Origin: Hordeum vulgare subsp. vulgare
Lineage: Eukaryota; Streptophyta; Magnoliopsida; Poales; Poaceae
Direction: 5' to 3'
DNA: 64,000 nt
Assembly: GCF_904849725.1 (NCBI RefSeq)
Contig: NC_058523.1
Coordinates: 167,630,689 to 167,694,688 of the forward strand
Positions 19,821 to 30,318 of this stretch are shown in pieces. Under the pieces are notes generated by a model, which searched no databases, was not told where the DNA came from, and was given only the letters and a program-made list of their open reading frames with translations. The position numbers were made by a program, and so were the translations under genes. Numbering within the stretch: position 1 is the first letter of the stretch; each line of letters begins with the position of its first letter.

Positions 19821-22800
19821 TCAAGCCACCTCCGGGTCACCTTGCCTCGAGCTCTCTCCATGTTCAATTTGTAAGTCGCCTAGTTTCCATTTACACTTGG
19901 ATAAGGCAACGAACTCATCTTCATCATTACGGAAGAGGGATAGATCTACGTCAAGATCAAAGGGAGTCTTGGGCCGGCGAGGAGCCAAGCTAGTAATTTC
20001 GTACGAGGGAGGAGTCACCTTCCTGTTCTTATCATCATATGCGTCTTGGTATTTCTTTAAATCCAAGCCGGCTTCCAGCTGAGTCGCCACAAAGAGGGAT
20101 TCCTTGATTACTCGGTGGTAGTCCTCCTCGGTGAACTCCGACCCATCGTCTTTCAGTTTAGGATAGCCAGCAGCTACCTCTTCTGGTTTCAGCTTCGGAG
20201 CATAGGCCAAACACTGGCTTAGGGTATTCACGGCTCCCTTCCGGGCGGCTGATCTCTTCAACTCCTCTATTTGAGGAGGCAACGTGGACAGGTAGCTGAG
20301 CATGATCTTGATGGATTTAATTAGCGCTTAGCTGCCCATCACTACTTTAATCGTCAGCACCCTCCCTGTATATAACTGCTCGGTGAAGGTATACATAGCT
20401 TTTAGTCTCAGCATGCAGTCATCTTGGAGATTGGCGGCTCGTGAACCTACAAAGGATACATCCGTGTTTGTTAGCCCTGGGAAACTAGACTGATTTTTCA
20501 ATGAAGAGGTTTAATACTTACCAAACATGGCCACAGTCATGTTGGAGATGCGTTTTTTCAAGCCGGGGAGCTCTTGCTGGGCGGCTTCCAGTTTTCCCTC
20601 GGCTTGCTCAGCCCGCTTCAGGATGGCGGCTTGGTCGGCTTTGGCCTTATTTTCCAGTTTCTCGTGATGAGACTTCATTCTTTCTAGATCAGCAAGAACC
20701 AAGTGATATTTCTTCTCAGACTCAGACCATGCATTTTGTTGTTCGGCTAGATTCTTCCTTAAGTCGGCTAAGGCTGACTAAGTCTGGATCACAGATTCCT
20801 GCAAAAAACAAATTGGGGAGAGAAGTTTCAAAACAATTGCAAGCAATATTCCTGACACTTGGGGGCTAACGTATGATTCTATTCGAAGTCATACAAAATT
20901 CAAGACCCGACTCATCTTTCAAAAGATGACCCGGCCCTTGGGGGCTACAGGTTGAAGATTTTTTCTAAAATACAAGACCCGGCTCATCTTTCAAAAGATG
21001 ACCCGGCCCTTGGGGGCTACAGGTTGAAGTTTTTAACTAAATACAAGACCCGACTCATCTTTCAAAAGATGACTCGGCCCTTGGGGGCTTCAGGTTGAAG
21101 TTTTTAACTACATACAAGACCCGACTCATCTTTCAAAAGATGACCCGGCCCTTGGGGGCTACAAGTTGCACTTTTTAACTAAATACAAGACCCGTCTCAT
21201 CTTTCAAAAGATTACCCGGCCCTTGGGGGCTACGAGTTGAAGATTTTAAACTATATACAAGACCTAGTGCATCTTTCAAAAGATGACACGGCCCTTGGGG
21301 ACTATGGACAGATACGGGTATGATAGACATTGCAACAAAAATAATTTCATCAAGCAAAGACTAGTCTATTGGAAGGCTAATGGGTGGAAGAGAATACATA
21401 ATAGATGTACCTCATGTTTAACTTTCATCACGTGGATCAAGCTTTTGTTCATTTCGTAACTCGTCTCTAGGCGACTTGCGAAGCTAGAGCAGTGTTGATC
21501 AAATTCCAGCTTCTCATACTGGGGAAGTTTCAACTTACTGACATCTTGTTCGGTGGAAGGATGGGATTCCTTTGAGGTGTGCTTATATAACACCGCCGCC
21601 GTAGGTGTGGAGTAGCTAGTACCAGTGATTATGATGACATTTGGGTCTTCACTTGCCTTGAGAGGGCTCGGTGGGTTAACCTTGTCAGCAATTTCCTTCA
21701 AAATGCCTGGCGAGTCATCCCGGACGTCGGGGATATCATCCAGAGGAACATCATGAGCCGCCACTTGGTCCTCATCAAGCTATGGGACAGAGGCGCTCAT
21801 GCCTAAGACCTCAGTCGTCTTAGGAACAGAAGATGAGTCACCAGTCTTTCTTTTCTTTGCTTGTGCTCTGAGATGAAGGCACCAAGATTAGGGAAAATAT
21901 CATTATTGGGAAGAGAAAGAGTTAATAAAGGAACTCACCCTTGTACACGAATCATTGGCGGGAGAGCTGACATTGCTGAGTCACTAGATGAAGGGGGATA
22001 AGTCTGAAAGAATAAAAGTTTGAAGACTCAGGGAGTTGCGAATCGCATTTTCCACAAGGAAGAGTGTGTTTGAACGAGAGTATACCTCGCTTGTGCGCTG
22101 CCGACCGGTTTTCTTCTCAGGCAACCCGAAAATTAAGTCGCGAGAGCGGCTCCGTGTTTTGCGCTTGGGAGGTTATGTGCCTTCTTCAAAAGGAAATCAG
22201 GGTCCATATAAGCATCTGGGTGAGAAATGGGAACTTTCCCACTCATCCGCCTAGCTGGCCTAGGTGAAGAGGAAGTTGAGTCAAAAGAAATGGAAATTTC
22301 CTCAACCGCATCATTTTGGCTCTCGTCATCGTCACCCCACACATAAGGACATAGGGTCTAAGCATGAGTTGAAACATAAGGATGATAAGTAAAGGGGAAG
22401 TTTTACCTCTGACTGTTCTTCTACAGCTTGTGACTCGCCGACAATGGATGAATCCTTGACGGTGGCTTTGCCTTTGCTTGCTTTCTTCTTCTTCTTTGGT
22501 GGTGGTTTGGTGTTTTTTTGGGCTCGCCAAAGGGATCACTTTTCTGATGGACAGAATAAAATTTCATACCCGGAGCGTTGGCACGTGTATTTATAAGGTA
22601 AAGGAAGGCGGCTCGGATTCTTACCTGCGGAGCCGGGTTGGAGCGGCAGAAGGCCTTAAGCCCGATTTTGGCACAATCTTCCAAAGACTCACCGGTTAGT
22701 TTCTTAATTGTCCCAACAATGTCCTTCTCTACAAGTTTTTTTATGGTGGAAGCATTGCGGATGGTCCATGCTACCATCGTATTCACACATCAATCCGTCC

Positions 22801-23624
22801 CGGCGACTCAGAAGAAGAATGTTCCATTCCAGCCAGCAATAGAACAGATCAATTCCAATGAGCCCGATATTGGTCAAGGACCATAACTCGGAGAAGATGG
22901 GAATGAACTCTGATTCTTCTTCTTCTCTGAGCTTCTCGGGTAGCTTCAAATCCTTGGGCAGGCGATCTTCTCTATAACCCGGAAGTGGGTTCTCCCCAGT
23001 AGGAGAGGTGTCGCGACAGTAGAACCATGACTCGGCCTAGCCTTTGGGATTTCTGGGCAGAAGGACTGATGGAAACCCACGATCACGGCGTCTTTGGATG
23101 TTGACCCCTCCGAGATCATGATTGGGTCTGGTAGAGAATTCAGTCTAGCGATTCAAATGAAAGAAGTTCCAGAACAAAGGAACTGTGGGCTCTCTTTGCA
23201 GGTATACCTCGCAAAACACTTGGAACTGGCAGAGATTGCTGATGGAATTGGGTCCCAGATCTTGAGGATGAACGTTAAGAAAATGCAGAGTGTCTCTGAA
23301 AAACTTTGACCCGGGCGGTTTAAAACCTTGTTCAAGATAGTCGGTGAAAATGACTACTTCTCCTTCGGCAGGGTTGGGGATCAACTCGCCTGGGGAGGTT
23401 CGCCAACCGATGACTTCCTTACTGTCGAGGTGACCCGACTTAACAAGTTTCCCAAGAATAGCATCATCAATCTTGGTTGGTAACCAATCGCATTTTGAAA
23501 CAATGACCATGACTACAAAAAAAGAGAGAGAGGAAACAAGGCGGTTCAGTGGGGACCATGAAGTACGGTAACTCCCCAGTTCGGGATCTACGTTGTCTCT
23601 GTGAAGGATTTTATGACTCGCCAT
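19821..23624 (-). pseudogene. Antisense multi-exon gene of element B (putative gypsy-type transposase family)
   Basis: The 5' part (23145-23624) has the look of the Pfam 'putative gypsy type transposase' domain (PF04195): GEVVIFTDYLEQGFKPP, FFRDTLHFL and a closing WNFFHL. Later exons give an acidic/Ser-rich middle (22133-22342, 21366-21764), a coiled coil rich in Lys/Glu/Ala (20511-20760) and a charged C-terminal block (19821-20303). Good splice sites on the minus strand join them: donor CAG/GTAAGAATCC near 22625, acceptor CCATCAG near 22543, donor GAG/GTACAT near 21413, acceptor TTTTTTGCAG near 20800, donor G/GTAAGTATT near 20520 and acceptor CTTTGTAG near 20450. Stops and frameshifts interrupt it, for example TGA or TAG between 22704 and 23145. 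Such antisense ORFs are known in Tat elements; their function is not known. Confidence 0.75.
20901..21309. repeat. 71-bp tandem repeat, about 5.8 copies, in an intron of the antisense gene
   Basis: Units start at 20901, 20973, 21044, 21115, 21186 and 21258. Each begins CAAGACCC and contains TCATCTTT-CA-AAAGATGA, a perfect 8-bp stem with a 2-base loop, then CGGCCCTTGGGGGCTA. The stem is intact in most units. The array sits between the predicted donor near 21413 and acceptor near 20800. Confidence 0.95.
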
Positions 23625-24342
23625 TAGGTGGCAAAATATGGATGTGAAGGCATTCTAACTCGCCAAATGGGTGATTTATGAAATATCTTTAAAGTATTGT
23701 GACCTGCCCCTCGACCAAACAAAGGGCGTAGCGATGGTGATAATCTAACTCGCTATGGTGGAAAGAACTGAGCGGCGACTCTCAAAGGTCTTTTTCCTTA
23801 GGGATATTCCCAGGAGGAGGACAAACATGTTTCTAAAAACGGGCAGTGAATTGCGGATCTACGGGCGGATCAAATTAAAAGGATAATACTTGATAAAATG
23901 GCGAAGGCTATGAATGCAAAAGATGCGACAGTACTATTGTTTGGATCTACGGAGTAAAAACTTAAAGTGGCGGAGAGATGCAATGAGGTTACCATGATTT
24001 TCTACTGCAAAGATCTACCCCAAGAATATGAAGCAGATCCGGAGTGAAAAGGAACGTTCGTTGCATTTCAAAGCTAACTTGCAGGAATAATGGCGTTCTC
24101 AGTCTAACCCTATTGGGGAAATGCGTTTACCTAGGAGAGGAGAACGGCGCCAGAGATGGACGCGGAGAACCTCGCGCCTTCAGTTGGCTCGGGGACGCCC
24201 AGGAAGCCACGACTAGTGATGAAGCTTCGGGGGCCGGTGAGGAAGCCGAGGCGCTGGCATGAGGGAGAAGAAGGATGCGAGGAAGACGAAGGTTGCAAGG
24301 AGTCCGAAGTGGGGTAGGTGACGGTGCCCCCACTCCCCCCTG
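23625..24342 (-). other. Presumed 5' leader of the antisense gene
   Basis: About 700 bases between the antisense start codon (23622-23624) and its candidate promoter. No domain-bearing ORF is present; minus-strand ORF 24127-24333 is Pro/Ser/Ala-rich and probably not coding. Confidence 0.4.
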
Positions 24343-24345
24343 CGG

Positions 24346-24420
24346 CTATTTAAAGAGCCAGAGCAGGAATCGAGGCGGCCAGAGCGGGAATCGAGGCTGC
24401 CAGAGCGGGGATCGAGGCGA
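24346..24420 (-). promoter_or_regulatory. Candidate antisense promoter: TATA-like box plus three 21-bp direct repeats
   Basis: On the minus strand CTTTAAATAG (24346-24355) is a TATA-like box pointing towards the antisense gene. Immediately upstream of it are three tandem 21-bp units (24358-24378, 24379-24399, 24400-24420) of CCAGAGCGGGAATCGAGGC type with one or two changes each. Repeats in this position look like activator sites. This is an inference from layout. Confidence 0.5.
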
Positions 24421-24678
24421 TAGATCGAGAATCTGCAAAGATGGCGCCTGGATTTTTGGGATAAGTAAATGTGGAGCAAAAGATCCGTTGGGTGGTTACG
24501 GCATTAAAATCCCGGAATTAAAGGGATAAGGTGATGTCATCAAAGATTACGTGGCGGGTCAAACAAATTCATGATGAATGGTGGCTTATCATTCGTCAAA
24601 AAGTAAGGGTGGTATAAGTCGCCCCAAGTGGGTGAAGGTTTATTGGCGTGAATGAATTCAAGACAATCTGGGGCCTAA
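24421..24678. other. Element B 3' end before the LTR
   Basis: No gene. The last bases, CAATCTGGGGCCTAA just before the LTR at 24679, are the only candidate polypurine tract and a weak one. Confidence 0.4.
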
Positions 24679-25177
24679 TGTTGGGGATATTACCTGCGGT
24701 ATAACCCGCCCTAGATGGGCCGGGTCATGAAAAGGGCGACTCAACCATTGGTAGTACAACCCTTGGCCCAGGAGTCGGATGGCGGTTCAAGAGCTATACA
24801 GAAGATAGACTGCCAAGGAGGTTTCCAGTCTTGGAAGGCACGACGACTTAGAGATAGGGAAATCTACGATTTGTAGCATAGCCAGGACTCTTGTAAACCC
24901 TAGGGCCTTGACATGTATATAAAGGCAAGTCCCTGGGAAAGATAGGGCAAGTTAGAAATCATCGAGAGCCAGGTCAGGCGAGTTACGCCCTCCTTGTAAT
25001 TGAAACCATCATCAATATACACAAAGCAGGACGTAGGCTTTTACCTCCACACGAGGGGCTGAACTTGGGTAAATTTGAGTCTCGCTTTCTCTCACCCTCT
25101 TTGAGTCGCCACCAAGGTGTGATGGCTCCATCTTTAAGTCCTTCCACGAGGACATCTGCCGTGACAAAACCACGACA
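24679..25177 (+). mobile_element. Element B 3' LTR
   Basis: Same ends as the 5' LTR (TGTTGGGGATATT...CACGACA) and the same TATA box at 24915-24923. It is followed by CAGAG, the right target duplication. Confidence 0.92.
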
Positions 25178-25182
25178 CAGAG

Positions 25183-26475
25183 GGAAGCATTTATTTATAG
25201 AGGTGCCAGAGCTCGAGCTTTTAAAACAGGGATGAATCAAAATTTTGTGTGGTATGCTATCATTGTCAACATAGTAAGTAAGGGATCTCAATATCTTCCA
25301 TGCTAAATACATTATAGGTGGTCCCAAACAGAATAGTGAAGTTTTTACTCCCCCTCCACCAATCGATTACACTCCACGGCGGGCCGAATCCACGGGTACC
25401 GTCCATACAAAAAACAATCCAGGGGGAGTTTTGTTTCATTATATTTGATTTCACATTTGAACATGGAACTGGGCATCCCGATTACTAGCCACTTTCTCAT
25501 GAATCATAGTGAATCAACACATATCTTTAGAATAACCCACCTAGCATGGAAGATACTGACAGCCCCTAGTCGCTTCATGAGAGATTCGGGCATACTAAAC
25601 AAAATATTTATTTGAAGGTTTAGAGTATGGCACATGCAAATTTACTTGGGACGACAGTTAAATACCGCATATAGATAGGTATGTTGGACTCAAGTGGAAC
25701 AATTTTGGGTTTATGGAAGTGGATGCACAAGCAATATTCCCGCTTAGTACAAGCTGAGGCTTGCAAGAGACTGGGAAGCAACCAACTAGAGAGTGACAAT
25801 AGTCATAAACATGCTAGATTAACCAACATTGAATGCAAGCATGAGTAGGATATAAATCGCGACGAACTTAACATCATAGAGTCTATGTTGGTTTTGTTTC
25901 AACTACATGCGCGAACATGTGCCAAGTCAAGCCACTCGAAACATTCGGAGGAGGATATCATCCAACCATATTACATCACAACCATTTTAATATGCATGTT
26001 GGCACTCAAGACAAACCATTACTCACTCCTAGCTAATTAAGCATGGCATAATTAACTATAATCTCTAATCGTCATTGCAAACATGTTCAATCCATAACGA
26101 GGTGAATCTAGAATGATGATCTAATCATATTTACAAAAAACAATATAGCTTGAGTTCATACCAACCTTTATCCATCTCCGTCACTTCATCCTATATCGTC
26201 ATTATTGCCTTTCACTTGGACGACCGAACGGTGTGGAAAATAATAATAAGAGTGCACATGCATTGGACTAAGCTGGAATCTGCAAGCAATAACTCAAAGC
26301 AAAAGACAAGGTGGTAGGGGCTCTCTGATAGATAAACGATAATGAATATGAGAGCCACTCAGCATGTCATCGTGGTCTTCTCCTTATGACCCAAATAATA
26401 AAGAAAAACTATTTACACGGGAAAGCCTGCAACAAGCAAAAGAAGAACGAAAAATCTTGTTGGGTTTTATTGCAA
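25183..26475 (-). other. Element A 3' non-coding internal segment
   Basis: Collinear with 45961-47210 of element E (AGCATTTATTTATAGAGGTGCCAG and onwards). No coding sequence. It ends at the CACTA duplication of element C (26476-26480). Confidence 0.8.
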
Positions 26476-26480
26476 CACTA

Positions 26481-28061
26481 TGATACGTCTCCAACGTATC
26501 TATAATTTTTTATTGTTCCATGTTATTATATTATATGTTTTGCATGTTTTATATGCATTTATATGTTGTTTTATATTATTTTCGGGACTGACCTATTAAT
26601 CTAGAGCCTAGTGTCAGTTTATGCTTTTTTCCACATTTTTGAATATTCCAGATAAGGAATATTAAACGGAGTCCACACGGAATAAAATCTCCAGAACATT
26701 TTTCTTGGACTAGAAGACACGTAACAGACTTGGAGTAGGGGGCAAGGCAATTGCCGGGAGGCCACAAGCATGCAGGAAGCGCCCTGGGGGTGGCCGTGCC
26801 CCCTTGCTTGTGGGCCCATGCAAGTCTCCTAGCTCTAATTCGTTGCCTATAAATTCTCAAATATTCATGTATCGCCAAAAATAGCCATGGAAATACTTTT
26901 ACGCCATTGGGAGCCTCTGCTCCCGAGAGTGCCAATCTGGGAGCCTTTTCCGGTAATCTGCGGGAGAGGGAAATGATCCCAGAGGGCATCTACATCAACT
27001 CCATTGCCCCTCCGATGATGTGTGAGTAGTTCACCACAGATTACAGATCCATAACTAGTAGCTAGGTGGCTTCTTCTCTCTCTTTGATCTTCAATGCCAT
27101 GTTCTTCATGATCTTCATGGAGATCTATCCAATGTAATACTCTTGCAGTGTGTTTGTCGACATCCGATGAATTGTGAGTTTATGTTCATATTAGCTATGA
27201 ATATTATTTGAGTCTTTCCTGAATTCTTATATGCATGATTTCATATCTTTGAAAGTCTCTTCGAATTATTTGTTTGGTTTGGACAACTAGATTGGTAATT
27301 CTTGCAATAGGAGAAGTGCTTAGTTTTGGGTTCAATCTTGCGGCGTCCTCATCGAGTGACGGTAGGGGTAGCGAGGCACGTATTGTATTGTTGCCATCAA
27401 GGGTAAAAAGATGGGGTTTTCATCATATTGCTTGACTTTATCCCTCTACATCATGTCATCTTATTTAATGTGTTACTCTGTTCTTCATGAACTTAATACT
27501 CTAGATGCAGGCACGAGTCGGTCGATGTGTGAAGTAGTAGTAGTAGATGCAGAATCGTTTCGGTCTACTTGATACGTATGTGATGCCTATATGCATAATC
27601 ATTGCCTTAGATATTTTCATGATTATTCACTTTTCTATCAATTGCTCGACAGTAATTTGTTCACCCACTGTATTATTTTCCTTTATGAGAGAAGCCTCTA
27701 GTGAAGCCTATGGCCCAGGGTCTATTTTCCATATTATATTTTCAGATCTATAAACCAAGAATACCAAAAATACTTTTCTGCAATTTATTTAATTTTTCTT
27801 TACTTTCAGATCTATCAATATTTTATATCTATCTCTATTAGATCTCATCCTTGCAAATAATTGTGAAGGGATTGACAACCCCTTTATAGCGTTGGGTGCA
27901 AGTGTTTGATTATTTGTGTATGTACTACTATTGGGGACTTGCTTGTTCCTCCTACTTGATTGATATCTTGGTTCTCAACAAACTGAGGGAACTACTTATC
28001 TACTTCGCTGCATCACCCTTTCCTATTTAAGGGAAAACCAATGCAAGCTCAAGAGGTAGCA
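26481..28061 (+). mobile_element. Element C 5' LTR
   Basis: TGATACGTCTCC...GGTAGCA, 1581 bp. A GC-rich snapback (GGCCACAAGCA at about 26759 with TGCTTGTGGGCC at about 26807) lies just upstream of a TATAAA at 26848-26853. Only one small plus-strand ORF occurs (27547-27753) and it is not coding. Confidence 0.93.
26848..26853 (+). promoter_or_regulatory. TATA box of element C 5' LTR
   Basis: CCTATAAATTC about 370 bases into the LTR and 30 bases after the GC-rich snapback, the same order as in the LTRs of A, E and F. Confidence 0.65.
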
Positions 28062-28072
28062 AGAAGGATTTC

Positions 28073-28090
28073 TGGCGCCGTTGCCGGGGA
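28073..28090 (+). other. Element C primer-binding site, tRNA-Asp type
   Basis: TGGCGCCGTTGCCGGGGA, complementary to the 3' end of plant tRNA-Asp, 11 bases after the LTR. Confidence 0.9.
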
Positions 28091-28294
28091 GGATACATAG
28101 CAAGATCATTCCTAGTACCCATCACAAAATCATCTCTTGCATTTACTTTCTTTGCCATTTGCCTCTTGTTTTCCTATCCTCCACTTCTAAAAAGATTTTC
28201 AGGAAATACCAAAAAGATTTGCCCTTTTTATTCGCCCTTTTTTGTTCGTCTTTTTGTTTGCTTGCTTGTGTTCTAGATTGCTTGCTTTGTCACG

Positions 28295-29915
28295 ATGGCT
28301 CAAGAGAATACCAAGTTAGTTGATTTTCCACTACTAATAATAATGATTTTATTAGTACTCCGATTGCTCCCGCCACTAGTGCGGAATCTTGTGAAATTAA
28401 TGCCGCTTTGCTCAATCTTGTTATGAAAGAACAATTTTCTAGCCGTCCTAGTGAAGATGTCGCATCCCATCTAAATAATTCCGTTGAGTTGTGTGATATG
28501 CAAAAGAAAAAATATGTGGATAATGAAACTGTTAAATTAAATCTATTTCCTTTCTCATTATGAGAGCATGCCAAAACTTGGTTTTCATCTTTACCTCAAA
28601 ATAGTATTGATTCACGGAGTAAGTGTAAAAATGCTTTTATTTCGAAGTACTTTCCGCCCGCTAACATTATCTCCCTTAGGAATGATATAATGAATTTTAA
28701 GCAACTTGATCATGAGCTTGATGCACAATCTTGGACAGGATGAAACTAATGATTAGGAATTGCCCTGTGCATGGTTTGAGCTTATGGATGGTTATACAAA
28801 TTTTTTACGCGGGATTGAATTTTTCTTCTAGAAATCTTTTAGATTCAGCCACGGGTGGTACTTCTATGGAAATCACATTAGGAGAAGCTAGTAAACTCCT
28901 AGATAATATTATGGCAAATTACTCTCATTAGCATACCGAAAGATCTCCTACTAGTAAAAAAGTGCATGCTTTGGAAGAAATAAATACTTTGAGTGGAAAT
29001 ATGGATGAATTAATGAATTTTTTTGCTTGTAAGAGTGCTCCTATTGATCCCAATGATATTCCTTTGTCTTCTTTGATTGGAAATAATAATGAATCTATGG
29101 ATCTAAATTTTGTTGGTAGGAACAATTTTGGCAATAACGTGTATAAAGGTAATTTCAATCCTAGGCCTTTTCCTAGTAATTACCCTAATAATTATGGTAA
29201 TTCCTACAACAATTCTTATTGAAATTATAATAATATGCCCTTATATCTTGAGAATCACATTAAAGAATTCATTAGCTCTCAAAAAGGTTTCAATGCTATG
29301 ATTGAAGAAAAATTGCTCAAGATTGATGATTTGGTTAGGAACGTTGATATAATTTCTCTTGAGATTGATTCTTAAAAAATTAGATCTATTCCACCCAAGC
29401 ATGGTATTAATGAGTCTTTAAAATATACGAGAATTTCTATTAATGAGTGCAAGGAACGAATCCCTAGAATACGTGCTAAGCATGAATGGCTTGAAAAAGT
29501 GTTTTCTCGTGATAATATTGACGAAGATCAAAAAGTGATTGGTGTGACACCTATTGAATCTTTGTTTTATAGCATAATTCTTGAAAAGTATTGGACTCTA
29601 TATGAGTCAACTTTAGCGAAAAGGCGTCCCAATGATTCGGAGTTCATAGATCTTAGTGATAAGATTGATAAAAGTGGGATGGAAGAGGTCAAAACTTTAA
29701 ATAGCAATGAGCCCGCTCTTTTAGATTTCAGGGATTTTAATTATGATAGTTTCTCTTTAATTGATTGTGTTTCCTTGTTGCAATCCATGTTAAATTCTCC
29801 GCATGCTTATAGTCAAAATAAAGCTTTTACTAAACATATTGTGGATGCCATGATGATATCTTTTGAAGAGAAACTTGAGTTGGAGATATATATATACCTA
29901 GAAAATTTAAGATAA
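28295..29915 (+). pseudogene. Element C gag, broken
   Basis: The frame opens with ATG at 28295 (MAQENTKLVDF), shifts soon after, and the capsid domain is recognisable from about 28390: AKTWFSSLPQNSI, FISKYFPPANIISLRNDI and FKQLDHELDAQSW by 28740, then LMIRNCPVHGL and ITLGEASKLLDNIMANYS at 28740-28920. An Asn/Tyr-rich segment (29110-29240) and a C-terminal segment (29499-29915) follow. Breaks include a TGA at 28561, a stop near 28735, one at 28929, one at 29220 and one near 29373. No zinc knuckle is seen. Confidence 0.8.
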
Positions 29916-29928
29916 GTGAGAACCTACC

Positions 29929-30318
29929 ATTAAGATTGAAATCAAAGATTATGAGTGCCATGCTTTGTGTGATTTGGGTACTATCGTATCCACAATTCCA
30001 AAAACTTCATGTGATGTGTTGGGATTCCATGAATTTTATGATTGTTCCTTAAATTTGCATCTAGCAGATTCTACAATTAAGAAATGTGTGGGAAGGATTA
30101 AAGATGTTCTTATAGTTGCTAATAGGAATTATTTGCCCATAGATTTCATTGTCCTTGATATAGAATGCAATCATACATGTCCTATTATTCTTGGTAGACC
30201 CTTCCTTAGAACGATTGGTGCAATTATTGATATGAAGGAAGGTAATATTAGATTCCAATTCCCATTATGTAAAGGCATGGAGAACTTTCCTAGAAAGAAA
30301 ATAAGATTACCTTACTAA
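29929..30318 (+). pseudogene. Element C aspartic protease
   Basis: LCDLGTIVSTIPK at 29964-30002 carries the catalytic Asp in the DLG form used by Athila elements, and PIILGRPFLRTIGAIID at about 30181-30231 is the typical second half, followed by a basic tail ending at TAA 30316-30318. The frame is open from 29912 or so. The segment upstream of the motif is linked to gag only through stops, so it cannot be made as a polyprotein. No RT follows. Confidence 0.85.

Larger units (their letters stand above)
11593..25177 (+). mobile_element. Element B: Tat-lineage Ty3/gypsy retrotransposon, full length but inactivated
   Basis: A 13.6-kb element with two LTRs of about 498 bp, a primer site, gag, PR, RT, RNase H, integrase and a long 3' region with an antisense gene. 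It is flanked by TAGAG (11588-11592) and CAGAG (25178-25182), a target duplication with one mutation, and the uninterrupted sequence is present in element E. The extra RNase H module, the Asp-Gly-Gly protease motif and an antisense gene of the gypsy-type transposase family are features of Tat elements. By eye the two LTRs differ at about 16 of the first 285 positions. Frequent TGA, TAG and TAA codons interrupt every domain. Confidence 0.9.

Noticed and set aside
20901..21309. CRISPR-like appearance of regular 71-bp repeats
   Set aside because: Units are contiguous with no unique spacers, and the context is a plant retrotransposon intron.
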